Source: Streptomyces sp. NBC_00582 | GTDB taxonomy: Bacteria; Actinomycetota; Actinomycetes; Streptomycetales; Streptomycetaceae | Direction: 5' to 3' | Length of the DNA: 64,000 nt | NCBI RefSeq assembly: GCF_036345155.1 | Contig: NZ_CP107772.1 | Location: 62,001-126,000, forward strand | Shown here: piece after piece, positions 1 to 8,516 of the stretch | How the letters are laid out: every line of letters begins with the position of its first letter | How positions within the stretch are numbered: the stretch's first letter is position 1 | Notes under the pieces: generated by a model | The model's database searches: none | What the model was told of the DNA's origin: nothing | What the model saw: only the letters and a program-made list of their open reading frames with translations | Translations under genes and position numbers: made by a program

Positions 1-555
1 CGAACGACCAGTCGCCGTGGGCGGCGTCGGTGCGGTGAAGGTGACCTTGTAAGTGGCCGACCCACCGGCGGGCACGACCAGCTTCCTCGGCGAGATGTTC
101 GCCTTGTGGCCGGGCGGTGTCCGCAGCGTGGCGGTGTAGACGCCGGTCCTGTGGTGATGGTGGTGACCGTGCGGGTGACGGTCTGCTTGCCGGCGAGGTC
201 GCCCACGGCGATCGTCGGGGTGTTCAGGTCGCTCGGATCGGTCTTCCTGGCGGTGACGCAGGCGTCCGCGCCGCCGTCGGTCACCGGCTGGTCGCCTACG
301 GCGCGCCTGAACGACGTCCAGGCGGCGGACGTGGAGTCGTAGACCAGACCGGGGTCGTCGGCGGCGTTCGGACCACCTGTCCGGCGCCGTAATCGAGCGG
401 GGCGGCCGGTCCGTCGACATTGGAGCGCGCGATCGGCCTGCCCTTGTGGTCCCTGGTGGTCGCGGTGGTCATCAGTGCCGGCTTGACCGCCATGGGAGAC
501 CAGTCCGGGTGCAGCGACCGCAGCAGCAGAGCCGGCCCCGAAGGCGGCCAAGCGG
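1..555 (-). pseudogene. Subtilisin-like (S8) peptidase, C-terminal remnant
   Basis: Read on the minus strand, the translation starts just after the point where the catalytic Ser segment of S8 proteases lies. It carries the hallmark run HPDWSP, then ALMTTA and DYGAGQV, followed by a fibronectin-like tail (AVGDLAGKQTVTRTV) that runs off the left edge. A one-base deletion near 368 breaks the frame between GAGQVV and PNAADDPG. No catalytic domain and no start codon lie to the right of about 555, so this is a 5'-truncated, frameshifted relic of a secreted protease. The family call is firm; the exact right boundary is not. Confidence 0.8.
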
Positions 556-674
556 TGCGACGAGTCTGCCCATGTGGCTGCCGTCGGTTACCCGTTCGGC
601 ACCGGGTGTTCGTCAGGGCGACGGGGTCGGGCCGGACCGCAGGCCCCTTTCGCGGCCGCGGGCGGGCGGGGCGG

Positions 675-1161
675 TCAGTCGAGGTCGGCGGTGCCGGAGG
701 CGGCGCGGGGCCGGTTGCGTGCCCAGCGCTTAAGGTCGCCGATGCGGTAGAGGAGTTCGGCGCCGCGCTTGCCGGCCGGGCCGGGGAACGTGCGGTCGTT
801 GGCGCGGGCGTAGCGCAGCGCGGCGAGGGTGTACGGCAGGTGGTGTTCGGCGGCCTCGCGCAGGCCCACCGCCTGGTCGTCGATGTCCCCGGCCCGGTTC
901 GCTGGCGACGGCGCTGCGATGGTGCCGGGCGGGTCGGCGGCGTCGTCCGGCTGGGCGGGGAGAACGGCGTGTGCGGGCGTCTCCGCTTCGGCGGGTGGGG
1001 TCGGTGCCTGGTCGTCCGGGGCGGCGGTCTGCGGGCCGCCAGCGGCCTCCTCCAGTTCCGCCGAGACAGGCGGCGCGGGGATTGCGGGGCGCTGCTCGGC
1101 TGGTGTTGCCGACCGCTTCGGCGGTCTCCTCTACCTGCTTGTCGAACTTCGTCTGCGCCAT
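675..1161 (-). pseudogene. Small hypothetical protein, frameshifted
   Basis: A start (MAQTKFDKQ) preceded by GAAGGG opens a frame that is coherent for about 30 residues. The continuing coherent frame is offset by one: a Pro/Ala-rich linker (from about 1100 down) followed by a compact C-terminus (GLREAAEHHLPYTLAALRYA to GELLYRIGDLKRWA-like) ending at 675. Joining the two frames would give about 160 residues. No family is recognised. The shift could be genuine decay or a sequencing error in a GC-rich tract near 1080-1110. Confidence 0.45.
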
Positions 1162-1457
1162 GCCGTCCAACGCCCTTCGTACCGGGTGTGCGTGGGGCGT
1201 CACGGTGCCGCCTGAAGCGGACACCCACGCCGGACGAGGACGCTAAAACGATCTTCCTGTGGACAGATTCCGGAGCTGCCGTCCCTCGGGCCGGGTGCTC
1301 TGAGTACCGAGGCACGGCACCGGATCCATCAGCCGTCCCGCAGTGGTGGAACGTCTCGGACGGGGGTGTGGAGGCGGCGGAGTACCGGGTGCGGGTGCGA
1401 GCCCCGCAGCACGTGCGGCCGGTCGACGGCGTCGACTACGACCCAGGTCGTCACTGA

Positions 1458-2327
1458 TCAGATGACCGCGTGGATGCCGAAAAGCGTGACGATCGCTCCC
1501 CAGGCAATCGTCACGGCGATCCACGCGATCACCGTGCGGTGAGGGTCGGGACCGCGGGGCGGGGCGAAGTCGAAGGTCGTGGGGTCCTCGGGGCTGTAGC
1601 GGACGGACAGCCGGGTCCCGACGGGGATGTCGTCGTGGCGGGTCAGGCCGGCGGGGCCGATACCCGTGACCGTCAGACCCTCGTGCGTGGTGAAGGCGAG
1701 GACGGCGGTGTACGTGTAGGTGGTGATCTCCTCGTTGTGATGGGCCTCGCGCATCAGGGAGACGACCTCGGCGGTCACGGTCGGGGCACCGTCGAGCAGA
1801 GCCCGGCGACGTCCTTGCCGCCGGACGGCGCCGACGCATGCGCACGCGAGGAGGACGGTCAGGCCATAGCCGAAGCCGAGCAGCGCCCAGCCGTAGCTGT
1901 GGTGCTGGACGGTCGTGAAACGCACGAGCAGGACGGCCGCGCAGAGCACCGCGGCCGACAACGCGCCGACCAACTGCTGTCCCAGGCTGACCGGCCGGGT
2001 CTGGACGCGGAACGCGGAGGGTTCCCCCGACGGGAAACGCACCCAGACCGGCATGCCCTCCCAGGCGGCGTACAGCGCGCCGTTCTTGCCGTCTGCCGTT
2101 CGCAGCGTCAGTTCCTGCCCGTTTGAGGGGTCCTGGAAGGCCACGGCCACCGGCAGGCCGTGCCTGTGATCCGTATCGGGAGGCGGTACATCGACCTGCA
2201 CGACCCGGGAGTCGACGGAGTACTCCACCGGATCCGAGGTGAACCCGGTCGCGTACCAGACCGCCTGCACCAGCGCCCACGCTCCGAAGGCGGCGGCCAA
2301 CAACAGCAATACCGCGTTTCCTGACAT
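1458..2327 (-). CDS. DUF3592-like membrane protein
   Basis: A 289-residue membrane protein. The ATG at 2327 has a GGCGGGGG tract about 8 bases upstream and leads straight into a first membrane segment (AVLLLLAAAFGAWALV). A second pair of hydrophobic segments lies mid-protein (LVGALSAAVLCAAVLLV and ALLGFGYGLTVLLACACVGAV), and a last one at the C-terminus (VIAWIAVTIAWGAIVTLFG). Extracytoplasmic parts contain the pattern of DUF3592 proteins, such as VRYSPEDPTTFDF near the end. Function is unknown. An in-frame start 22 codons upstream is possible but has a poorer site. Confidence 0.75.
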   Translation of the reverse strand: MSGNAVLLLLAAAFGAWALVQAVWYATGFTSDPVEYSVDSRVVQVDVPPPDTDHRHGLPVAVAFQDPSNGQELTLRTADGKNGALYAAWEGMPVWVRFPSGEPSAFRVQTRPVSLGQQLVGALSAAVLCAAVLLVRFTTVQHHSYGWALLGFGYGLTVLLACACVGAVRRQGRRRALLDGAPTVTAEVVSLMREAHHNEEITTYTYTAVLAFTTHEGLTVTGIGPAGLTRHDDIPVGTRLSVRYSPEDPTTFDFAPPRGPDPHRTVIAWIAVTIAWGAIVTLFGIHAVI

Positions 2328-2329
2328 CC

Positions 2330-2650
2330 ATCGACCCCCGCCTCGCCACGCGTGACGTCGTGCTCTGTCCGCCACAGCGGAATCCTTCCCCATCGCTTGG
2401 ACCGGAAGTCATCAGTGGAACCACACACCTGTGCCTTCCGGATCAGGCCGGCGATCTCCGTGGCCCACGGATGAGGTCGCGGACGCCCTGCCTGTCTTCA
2501 TGGCCGACTAACGAAGAGACGCACGGGCCACGCGCCGGGGGGTGGGCCGCCAAAGCGCTGGATCAGCAGACCGCCGACCGCACCCCCGCCGCCGAAGCGC
2601 AAGGAGGTGCGGCCGCTGTCAAAGTTTGCGCGACGGCTGGCGACCAAGGG
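2330..2650. other. Intergenic stretch without a supported gene
   Basis: I see no reading frame here with a recognisable domain, ribosome binding site or coherent codon pattern on either strand. It separates the DUF3592-like gene from the decayed LuxR-type fragment and may include further unrecognisable tail of that fragment. Confidence 0.4.
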
Positions 2651-2653
2651 CGT

Positions 2654-2975
2654 TCAAGGCCTGCACGGTGTACCGGCCGGCGGAGCGGGCGCGGGCGGCA
2701 GCCTGCTCTCGCGCAGGCGTCCGGCCAGACCGAGCGCGTCGGCCTGCTGGAGCCACAGTTCGGGCCTCAGTCGGCTTTGCTCACCGAGCAGCCGCAGGGC
2801 TTGTGCGGCCCAGTGCGCGGCGGTGGCCGGTGCGATCGTCGTCATCTGCCGGGCGGCCCGGACCATGATGTCGACGGCCTGTTCGTCTCCGATCCGCGCC
2901 GATCGCTCGACGTGCAGGGCCCGTGCGATCAGTGGCGCGCCGCGCCGCGCCAAACCGTCTGCGGCCCGCCCATGG
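2654..2975 (-). pseudogene. LuxR-type (LAL) regulator fragment, segment downstream of the IS3 insertion
   Basis: The minus-strand translation after the IS (HGRAADGLARRGAPL, then RALHVERSARIGDEQAV and AAHWAAQALRLLGEQ) matches the helical-repeat region of large ATP-binding LuxR regulators. It continues the frame of the fragment at 4269-4480: the last residues before the IS (WRIEAHG) and the first after it (HGRAADG) share His-Gly because the insertion duplicated the target. The frame ends without a DNA-binding HTH, so the gene was also lost at its 3' end. Confidence 0.7.
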
Positions 2976-3003
2976 GGCCTTGACCCCGAATCTTGGACAC
3001 GGG

Positions 3004-3903
3004 CTATGCGGCTGGTATCAGCGTAGTTGGTGCTGTTCGGGATGCGGTTTCGTAGGCGATCGGGCTGCGGTGTCCGAGGCTGGAATGACGGCGTCGGGTG
3101 TTGTAGCGGTGCAGCCAGCGGAACGCGTCGAGGTGGGCCTCGCGCTCGCTGGACCAGGTCTTGCGGCCCTGGAGCGTCTCGCGTTTGAACGTCGCGTTGA
3201 AGGACTCGGCGAGTGCGTTGTCCGCGCTGGAGCCGATCGCGCTCATGGACTGGCGAATGCCGGCCTGGCGGCAGGCGTCTGCGAAGGCCCGGCTGGTGTA
3301 TTGGGCTCCGTGGTCGGTGTGCATGACCGCCCCGGCGAGGCTGCCGCGGGTCCGCTCGGCGGCGGCCAGGGCGTCGATGACGAGACCGGTTCGCATGTGA
3401 TCCGCGATGGCCCATCCGGCCAGGCGACGTGAGGCGAGGTCGATGACGGTGGCCAGGTAGAGGAACTTCCCGCCGTCCACGGGGAGGTAGGTGATGTCGC
3501 CGACGTACTTGGTGTTCGGCTCACTGGCGGTGAAGTCGCGGCCGATCAGGTCCGGTGCCTTCGCCGCAGCCGGGTCCGTGATCGTGGTGCGGTGCCGGCG
3601 TCGCAGCCGCACTCCCGCCAGGTTGATGCTCCGCATCACGCGCGCAATGCGCTTGTGGTTGACCCGCTCGCCGTCCCCGCGGAGTTCGGCGGTGATCCTT
3701 GGGACACCGTAGGTGCCGTCCGACTCGCGGTGCACGGCTCGTATCCGTGCGGCCAGGCGGGCGTCGGCTGCCTGTCGGGCCGCGCGGACCTCGGCGGTCC
3801 GGCGCCAGTAGTAGAAGCTGGAGCGGGCGATGCCCAGGATGGTGCACAGCCGCTTCACGCCGTAACGGCGCTGGTGGTCGGCGACGAACTGGAAGCGGTT
3901 CAC
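3004..3903 (-). CDS. IS3-family transposase OrfB (DDE integrase domain)
   Basis: A 299-residue catalytic subunit starting at a GTG that overlaps the orfA stop (GTGA), so it is translated by coupling or frameshifting. N-terminal HTH_21-type helices (YGVPRITAELRGDG) precede an rve domain with all three catalytic acids visible: Asp in YVGDITYL, Asp in MHTDHGAQYTS and Glu in NALAESFNATFK. It has the usual full length for the family and no interruption. It catalyses strand transfer of the element. Confidence 0.92.
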   Translation of the reverse strand: MNRFQFVADHQRRYGVKRLCTILGIARSSFYYWRRTAEVRAARQAADARLAARIRAVHRESDGTYGVPRITAELRGDGERVNHKRIARVMRSINLAGVRLRRRHRTTITDPAAAKAPDLIGRDFTASEPNTKYVGDITYLPVDGGKFLYLATVIDLASRRLAGWAIADHMRTGLVIDALAAAERTRGSLAGAVMHTDHGAQYTSRAFADACRQAGIRQSMSAIGSSADNALAESFNATFKRETLQGRKTWSSEREAHLDAFRWLHRYNTRRRHSSLGHRSPIAYETASRTAPTTLIPAA

Positions 3904-4205
3904 CAGCGCGTCTCCCCGGCGAAATACTTCGCCGCCTTCCGCAGGATCTCGCGCTCCTCCTCCAGCTCACGGACCTTCTTCCGCAGAGCGGCGTTCTCCG
4001 CCTCCAGCGGCGTGGGCGGCTCCGCGGGCGCCTCCGCCCGCCGCCCCCGCGGCCGGCTCGCTCCAGCCGCCCGGACCCAGTTCCGCAGGGTCTCAGGGTT
4101 GATCCCCAGATCAGCAGCGACCTGCCTGATCGTCGCCTCGGGCCGCGACTGGTACAGCGCGACCGCATCCGCCTTGAACTCCGGCGGATAGTTCTTCATG
4201 ACCAC
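3900..4205 (-). CDS. IS3-family transposase OrfA (HTH DNA-binding subunit)
   Basis: A 101-residue protein with an HTH_Tnp_1 domain (YPPEFKADAVALY, then RQVAADLGINPETLRNWV) and a leucine-zipper-like C-terminus (ENAALRKKVRELEEEREILRKAAKYF) that also carries the signal for fusion with OrfB in this family. It ends four bases inside the orfB start. The GTG at 4205 and the ATG at 4199 are alternative starts. Its role is binding the terminal repeats as part of OrfA or OrfAB. Confidence 0.9.
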   Translation of the reverse strand: MVMKNYPPEFKADAVALYQSRPEATIRQVAADLGINPETLRNWVRAAGASRPRGRRAEAPAEPPTPLEAENAALRKKVRELEEEREILRKAAKYFAGETRW

Positions 4206-4268
4206 GAGATGTCCGTTCTCAGATCCTCAGGATCCAGTGTCTCGTGTGTCCAAGATCAGGGGTCAAGG

Positions 4269-4480
4269 CCCATGGGCCTCGATCCGCCAGCCAGCACCCG
4301 ACCCCTGATACACCGCTGATCGCACCAGCGGGTGGCGGAACCGGAATTGGCGGGTGGAGCCGATCTGGCGGACGAGATCCCGCTCCGCGATCTCGTCCAG
4401 GTCCACGAGCGCCTGTCCGGGCAACTGCAACCGCTCCAAGAGCGACAAGGGCCACCCAAGTGACTGCCGATCGCAGCCTT
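4269..4480 (-). pseudogene. LuxR-type (LAL) regulator fragment, segment upstream of the IS3 insertion
   Basis: The minus-strand translation contains FRFRHPLVRSAVY followed by GWRIEAH, the signature found after the ATPase core in large ATP-binding LuxR regulators. The IS3 element cuts the frame right after this. Further upstream (above about 4480) the frame loses resemblance and no Walker motifs or start are present, so the N-terminal ATPase is gone. With 2654-2975 this gives one gene broken by an insertion and already eroded at both ends. Confidence 0.7.
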
Positions 4481-4681
4481 CCGCCGGGAGTGCGCCGACG
4501 CGTGAGCGTCGCCACCAAACCGCGCTGGCAGCTTCCCGCGGCCCGGCCCAACGCCACGCCTTGTCCCAACTGACGGAAGCCTGCCCCGACACCACCGTCG
4601 CCTACAGACAGCTACCGCAAGGCCGAGCCGGCCGGTAGCACGAGGCGGCGGGCCACCCTGGGAGGGGGGGTGACGCGCCGC

Positions 4682-4707
4682 CGGTAGCGTCCATGGGGGT
4701 GCTACCG
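4682..4707. repeat. Hairpin with 7-bp perfect stem
   Basis: CGGTAGC and GCTACCG face each other across a 12-base loop. There is no T-run on either side, so an intrinsic terminator is not well supported; an operator or residual IS end is equally possible. It lies in the 650-bp gap between the regulator fragment and the acyltransferase gene, which otherwise holds only the dispersed motif at 4822. Confidence 0.4.
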
Positions 4708-4821
4708 CCGTGCGGCGCTCACCCGAGGGAGTGGATGCGGGTCAGTGGCGGCCGCCGTGCCGGCGGGAGCACCATGCTCCCCCGCCCATCGACCCGCCCT
4801 CTTCCTGGCTTCGGTTGTCGC

Positions 4822-4868
4822 GGGGTGCTCTGTGGGGGATGCCAGACCCCCTACCACACTGTTCCGAA
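4822..4868 (+). repeat. Dispersed 47-bp motif, copy A
   Basis: This stretch matches 13274-13320 at about 41 of 47 positions in the same orientation. The core GGGGGATGYCAGACCCCC is a near-palindrome (five G, five C around eight bases), and both copies end in GTTYCGAA. Both lie in non-coding sequence, here about 270 bases upstream of the acyltransferase start. It is not part of either recognised IS, and its role is unknown. Confidence 0.7.
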
Positions 4869-5134
4869 ATGGCGAGATACGGATCATGTCGGCTTGTGCG
4901 TTGAACTCCTCAGCCGGACGCCGCGTACCAGTTCAACGCGGGGGTGCTGTACCGCCCGGCGTATGACCAGGGAAACGGGCAGGCGTCCGTCGCTCGTTCC
5001 ACCGTGCAAGCACCGCCGTGGCATCGGCGGCGTGCGACGGTGGCCAGGGAAAGGGTTGAACAATTTCAGTGGATTCGAGCCGTTCGCTCGACAGTGCTCT
5101 CGACTTAGCAGCCTCAGCCGGGCAGGAGACGGGG

Positions 5135-6334
5135 GTGGACAGAGCACAGACTCCTAGGCAGGTGATGGGGCTGGATGGCCTCCGCGGCTTGGCCGCGTTG
5201 TATGTGGTGCTGTTCCATTGCTGGTTGTACACATTCCCGGGTTACCCCGACAGTTCGGCGCCTCAGTGGCTGGACGTGCTGATGTTCGGGCGCCTTGCGG
5301 TCGTGTTCTTCCTGGTACTTTCCGGCTTCTCCCTGGCAATTTCTCCGGCACGCCATGGCTGGTGGTCGGGCGGTGTCGCGGAGTTCCTGCGTCGACGCGC
5401 CTGGCGCATTCTTCCGCCTTATTGGGCGGCGCTCGTCATGAGCCTGATCATTTCCTGGTCCGTGGTGCCTGCTTCGCATTACGGACCACCTACCAACGCC
5501 TCGATTCTGGTGTACGGGCTCCTCGCTCAGGATATTTTCACAGCACCGACACCGAACGGCGCATTCTGGTCGATCGGAGTGGAGGCCGAGCTCTATCTCT
5601 TCTTTCCCCTTCTCCTGTTCATCCGGCGCCGGTGGGGCGCGGTGGTCCTGGCCGCGTGCGTGACACTTCCGGTGATCTCCCGCGGGCTGGCGGCACCGGA
5701 CGGAACCCCCGTGGAGGGCGACAACTGGCTCGCTCCACATCTCGCTCCCGTATTCATGGCAGGTTTGATAGGCGCAGGTGTCGTCGTGGCGTCGGACAGA
5801 GTGCGACGTCTGCCATGGGGATGGTTCGCAGTCCTGGCCGCCGCGCCTGTCCTGGCTCTGGGGGTTTTCAAGGGTCCGGTTTGGACGGTGAACCATTACT
5901 TCTGGATAGATCTCGCCATCGCTCCCGCTATGACGATGTTGCTTGCTGCGGTTGCCACCGGCCGACCGGCCATGCTGATACGGTTCCTGACCGCGCGTCC
6001 CGTTCGGAGTCTTGGTGGCTTCTCCTACAGCCTCTACCTGATCCATCTGCCGATCGTCATGGCAGTCATTCGCCGAGTGGCTCCGCATTTCGTAGCGCCG
6101 GGCATGCCCACGTTCTGCTTCACGCTGATCCTGGCTCTGCCGGTCTCGCTATGCGGGGCATGGGTGTTTTCTCGGCTCTTCGAAGTACCTTTCAAGCAGA
6201 ACAGATCGTGGAAATCCATGATCGCGCTCGGTCGTTCTTACTGGACCGACAGGAGCACTACGGTCCGTCAGCGGCTTCCGGAGGAAGAGACTCGCGCGAG
6301 CGAGAGTGAGCGATGGGACAGGGCTGGTACGTGA
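5135..6334 (+). CDS. Acyltransferase-3 family membrane protein
   Basis: About 399 residues. It belongs to the O-acyltransferase family (OafA/MdmB type) that transfers acyl groups to sugars or macrolides at the membrane. GLDGLRGLAALYVVLFH near the N-terminus holds the catalytic-region His of the family. A long run of hydrophobic segments follows, with RRAWRILPPYWAAL and WSIGVEAELYLFFP as further family marks and SLYLIHLPIVM near the end. The GTG at 5135 is chosen because GGAG lies 6 bases upstream; a GTG at 5069 in frame is the alternative. No partner genes adjoin it, so the acceptor cannot be inferred. Confidence 0.85.
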   Translation: MDRAQTPRQVMGLDGLRGLAALYVVLFHCWLYTFPGYPDSSAPQWLDVLMFGRLAVVFFLVLSGFSLAISPARHGWWSGGVAEFLRRRAWRILPPYWAALVMSLIISWSVVPASHYGPPTNASILVYGLLAQDIFTAPTPNGAFWSIGVEAELYLFFPLLLFIRRRWGAVVLAACVTLPVISRGLAAPDGTPVEGDNWLAPHLAPVFMAGLIGAGVVVASDRVRRLPWGWFAVLAAAPVLALGVFKGPVWTVNHYFWIDLAIAPAMTMLLAAVATGRPAMLIRFLTARPVRSLGGFSYSLYLIHLPIVMAVIRRVAPHFVAPGMPTFCFTLILALPVSLCGAWVFSRLFEVPFKQNRSWKSMIALGRSYWTDRSTTVRQRLPEEETRASESERWDRAGT

Positions 6335-6852
6335 GCCCCCCGGCGGCTGTCGTCCATCCTGGTGCAAATCTGCGGTGGCCTGCCATGACTTGCCTGCCGA
6401 AGAGGGTGGGCGGCACCGCCCCTGGCCGGCCTTCGCTCCGGAGCCCACTGACCGTGCCGGTGTCGGTCAGCAGCAGGTTGCCCGCATGTGGGTCCGACCG
6501 TTGCCCGCATGTCCGCCGGAGCGGCGCTGTACGTGCAGCAGTCACGGCGGCGTGGACCAGGATGCCCCCGGACGGGCCGTATCGCGGAGCCCGGCGGCGG
6601 GCAGATGGGGCCCGGAGTCACTCTTCGGTCAAGGCGAGCGGGGTGTTCGTGGGGAGGGTGGTGTGGAGCCGTTGGCGCGCGGCTGTTCGGCAGGTGGGGT
6701 CGCATCCAGCCTGGTGGCAGGCTGCGGCACCCCTGGCCATGGAAAGTCAGGGGCGCCTCGGCGGCTGCTGGGGGTAGCTCAGGCGTCAGGCCGGCCCCAG
6801 GGTGTGCATCGTGCTCGGCATGGAGCGCAGGGACGCCTTCGAGGCTGCTCGT
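6335..6852. other. Gap without a confident gene
   Basis: On the minus strand near 6470 a short run resembles the catalytic loop of aminoglycoside-phosphotransferase-like kinases (HAGNLLLTDTG). The surroundings do not extend it in any frame, so at best it is a heavily decayed kinase relic. Nothing else is recognisable. Confidence 0.3.
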
Positions 6853-7442
6853 TCAGCGGTCGTCGGGCTTCCACAGCTGGTTGGCCGAGTCGTCGCAGGC
6901 GAATTGAGCCGCCTGCGCGCCGTTGGCGGTGCCGGCACCCGAGATGCCCCGGCACAGGCCGCTCTTGCGGTTCTTCAGCGCGTACCAGCCGGCGGGGTAG
7001 GACGTCTTGGTGATGAGCTCCCAGTCCTGGTTGAGGTCACTGGATCCGTTGGCCTGAATGGCCGCTGCCCCGGACGTGGTGCTGGCGCCGTCGATGCCGA
7101 GGTTCCTGCCCGAGTTGTCGTTCTTGAGGCTGACGTAGCTGCTGCCTGCGCTGAAGACGTACCAGTTCTGCGTCTCCGCGAAGTCGCCGTCACACTGCCC
7201 AGGGATTCGGGCATCTGGACGATCTTGGCGCCATTGGTGACGACGCCGCCCGCGGGCTGCAGGTACTTGCGGGACTTGTAGTTCTGGATCCCGTAGCGGT
7301 CATCGCCCACGTCCAGTAGGTGTGCCGGCGGTGCGGGCACCTCGTCGCTGGACGGTTGGGCGTGGGCGATCGCCGGGCCGACCGCCGCCAGTAACACTCC
7401 GGTCAGAGCTGCGGCAAGACGACGTCTTATGCGGGTACGCAT
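6853..7442 (-). pseudogene. Secreted ricin-type beta-trefoil lectin, single frameshift
   Basis: The ATG at 7442, four bases after GAGGAGAT, opens a signal peptide (RRRLAAALTGVLLAAVGPAIAHA). The mature part reads YGIQNYKSRKYLQPAGGVV in the first frame. After a one-base deletion near 7201 the next frame continues with QCDGDF, then ETQNWYVFSAGSSYVSLKN, NSGRNLGIDGAS and FACDDSANQLWKPDDR before TGA. This is a complete single ricin-B/QxW-like lectin domain of about 195 residues. It could be a recent pseudogene or a base-calling error at GGGC(C)AG. Carbohydrate binding outside the cell is the expected role. Confidence 0.75.
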
Positions 7443-7602
7443 GTGGATCTCCTCGCGTTCGGATGAGGCCCATGCCGTTGGGAACACCCAGTCAAGGCCG
7501 GGGACTGTGCTGAAAGGTGGTGGCGCGGGTCTGCCCAGGCCGGCCCGGGAAGCCTGACCACTCGCGGCCCAGCCGTGGGCTCGGACCCTTAAGCCAGCGC
7601 GG

Positions 7603-7660
7603 TCAGTGCGTCTCCAGCCAGCCCTGGTTGGAGGATCCGTCGCAAGGGAACAGGGCCGAT
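7603..7660 (-). pseudogene. Tail of a second ricin-type lectin
   Basis: Eighteen codons ending in TGA read PCDGSSNQGWLETH, the typical last repeat of a ricin-B domain. The preceding sequence belongs to the SDR gene, so only the 3' end survives. It suggests that a lectin gene next to the frameshifted copy was overwritten when the neighbouring operon arrived. Confidence 0.45.
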
Positions 7661-7677
7661 AGTCGACCGGCGGCCGG

Positions 7678-8478
7678 TCAGGTTCGTGCCGTCGACGTGA
7701 CCGGCAGCACCGCCTCCGGCGACTCCGGCAGGGTCTGGCCGCCGTCGACGGTGATGACCTGGCCCGTGACGAACGACGCCCGCTCGCCGGCGAGGAACTC
7801 GACCGCGTCGGCGATCTCCTGGGGCCGTGCCAAGCGGCCCAGCGGGATCGTCGCCGTCATCTGCGCGAGGTACTCCTCGCCCATGCTGTCGAGGCCTTCT
7901 GTCGCGACGTTCCCGGGGGCCACCGCGTTGACGGTGATCCCGTAGGGGGCGAGTTCCAGAGCCGCGGTGCGCATGAAGCCGAGTTGGGCCGCCTTGCTCG
8001 CGGCGTAGTGGCTCCACCCCGGGAAACCGGTGACGGGCCCGGTGATCGATGAGGTGAGCACGACCCGCCCCGCCGCCGACCCGCGCAGCAGCGGCAGACA
8101 CGCGGCGACGGCCAGCATCTGGCTCTCCACGTTCACCGCGAACACCTCACGGATGTCGGCGTACGTCATCTCCGCCAGCGGCTTGTTCGGGAAGATGCCC
8201 GCGTTGAGGCACAGCACGTCGAGGCCGCCGAGCAGTGAGGAGGCTGCCTCGGCGAGCCACTCGGCCGAGTCGGGCGCGGCGGAGTCGAGGGCGAGCGCCT
8301 CGACGGTTTGGTCCTCGCGGGTCGCCTCGGCACGGAACTTCTCCAGGACGACGTCCGGGACGTGGCGCCCGGTCAGCAGGACGTCGTGCCCGGCACGGAC
8401 GAAGGTGGAGGTGACGGCGGCGCCGATGCCTCGGGTGCCGCCGACGACGGCGACCTTCCGGGTGTGGAGCGAGCTCAT
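7678..8478 (-). CDS. Short-chain dehydrogenase/reductase
   Basis: 266 residues, classical SDR. The cofactor motif VVGGTRGIGAAV lies near residues 10-20, LNAGIF near 85-90, the catalytic Ser in LTSSITG and the Tyr/Lys pair in HYAASKAA near 155-160. The tail SFVTGQVITVDGGQT is typical of FabG-like enzymes. The ATG is preceded by AAGGA. It is the last gene of the five-gene operon and starts 38 bases after the permease stop, so it probably oxidises or reduces the aldehyde or alcohol produced there. The substrate is inferred from context only. Confidence 0.88.
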   Translation of the reverse strand: MSSLHTRKVAVVGGTRGIGAAVTSTFVRAGHDVLLTGRHVPDVVLEKFRAEATREDQTVEALALDSAAPDSAEWLAEAASSLLGGLDVLCLNAGIFPNKPLAEMTYADIREVFAVNVESQMLAVAACLPLLRGSAAGRVVLTSSITGPVTGFPGWSHYAASKAAQLGFMRTAALELAPYGITVNAVAPGNVATEGLDSMGEEYLAQMTATIPLGRLARPQEIADAVEFLAGERASFVTGQVITVDGGQTLPESPEAVLPVTSTART

Positions 8479-8516
8479 GGCGGTTCCTTGATCTGGGGAT
8501 TGTCGGAGTTTGGCCG

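Larger units (their letters stand above)
2976..4268 (-). mobile_element. IS3-family insertion sequence
   Basis: About 1.29 kb carrying orfA and orfB. The ends are inverted repeats: the left reads GGCCTTGACCCC then GAATCTTGGACAC, and the right, complemented, reads CCTTGACCCCTGATCTTGGACAC with one or two differences. CCCATGG occurs immediately outside both ends (2969-2975 and 4269-4275) and is the likely target duplication, although the exact boundary is uncertain by about two bases. The element splits a LuxR-type regulator gene. Both ORFs are intact, so it may still be mobile. Confidence 0.85.

Noticed and set aside
296..1315. A 339-codon open frame on the minus strand, with a plus-strand counterpart of similar length.
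   Set aside because: Both are long only because stop codons are rare in GC-rich DNA. The protein-like parts belong to other frames (subtilase relic and MAQTKF protein).
4682..4707. Hairpin considered as an intrinsic terminator.
   Set aside because: No T-run follows on either strand and the loop is 12 bases.
6400..6545. HAGNLLLTDTG on the minus strand suggested an aminoglycoside phosphotransferase.
   Set aside because: The match is limited to about ten residues and the flanks do not extend the fold in any frame.
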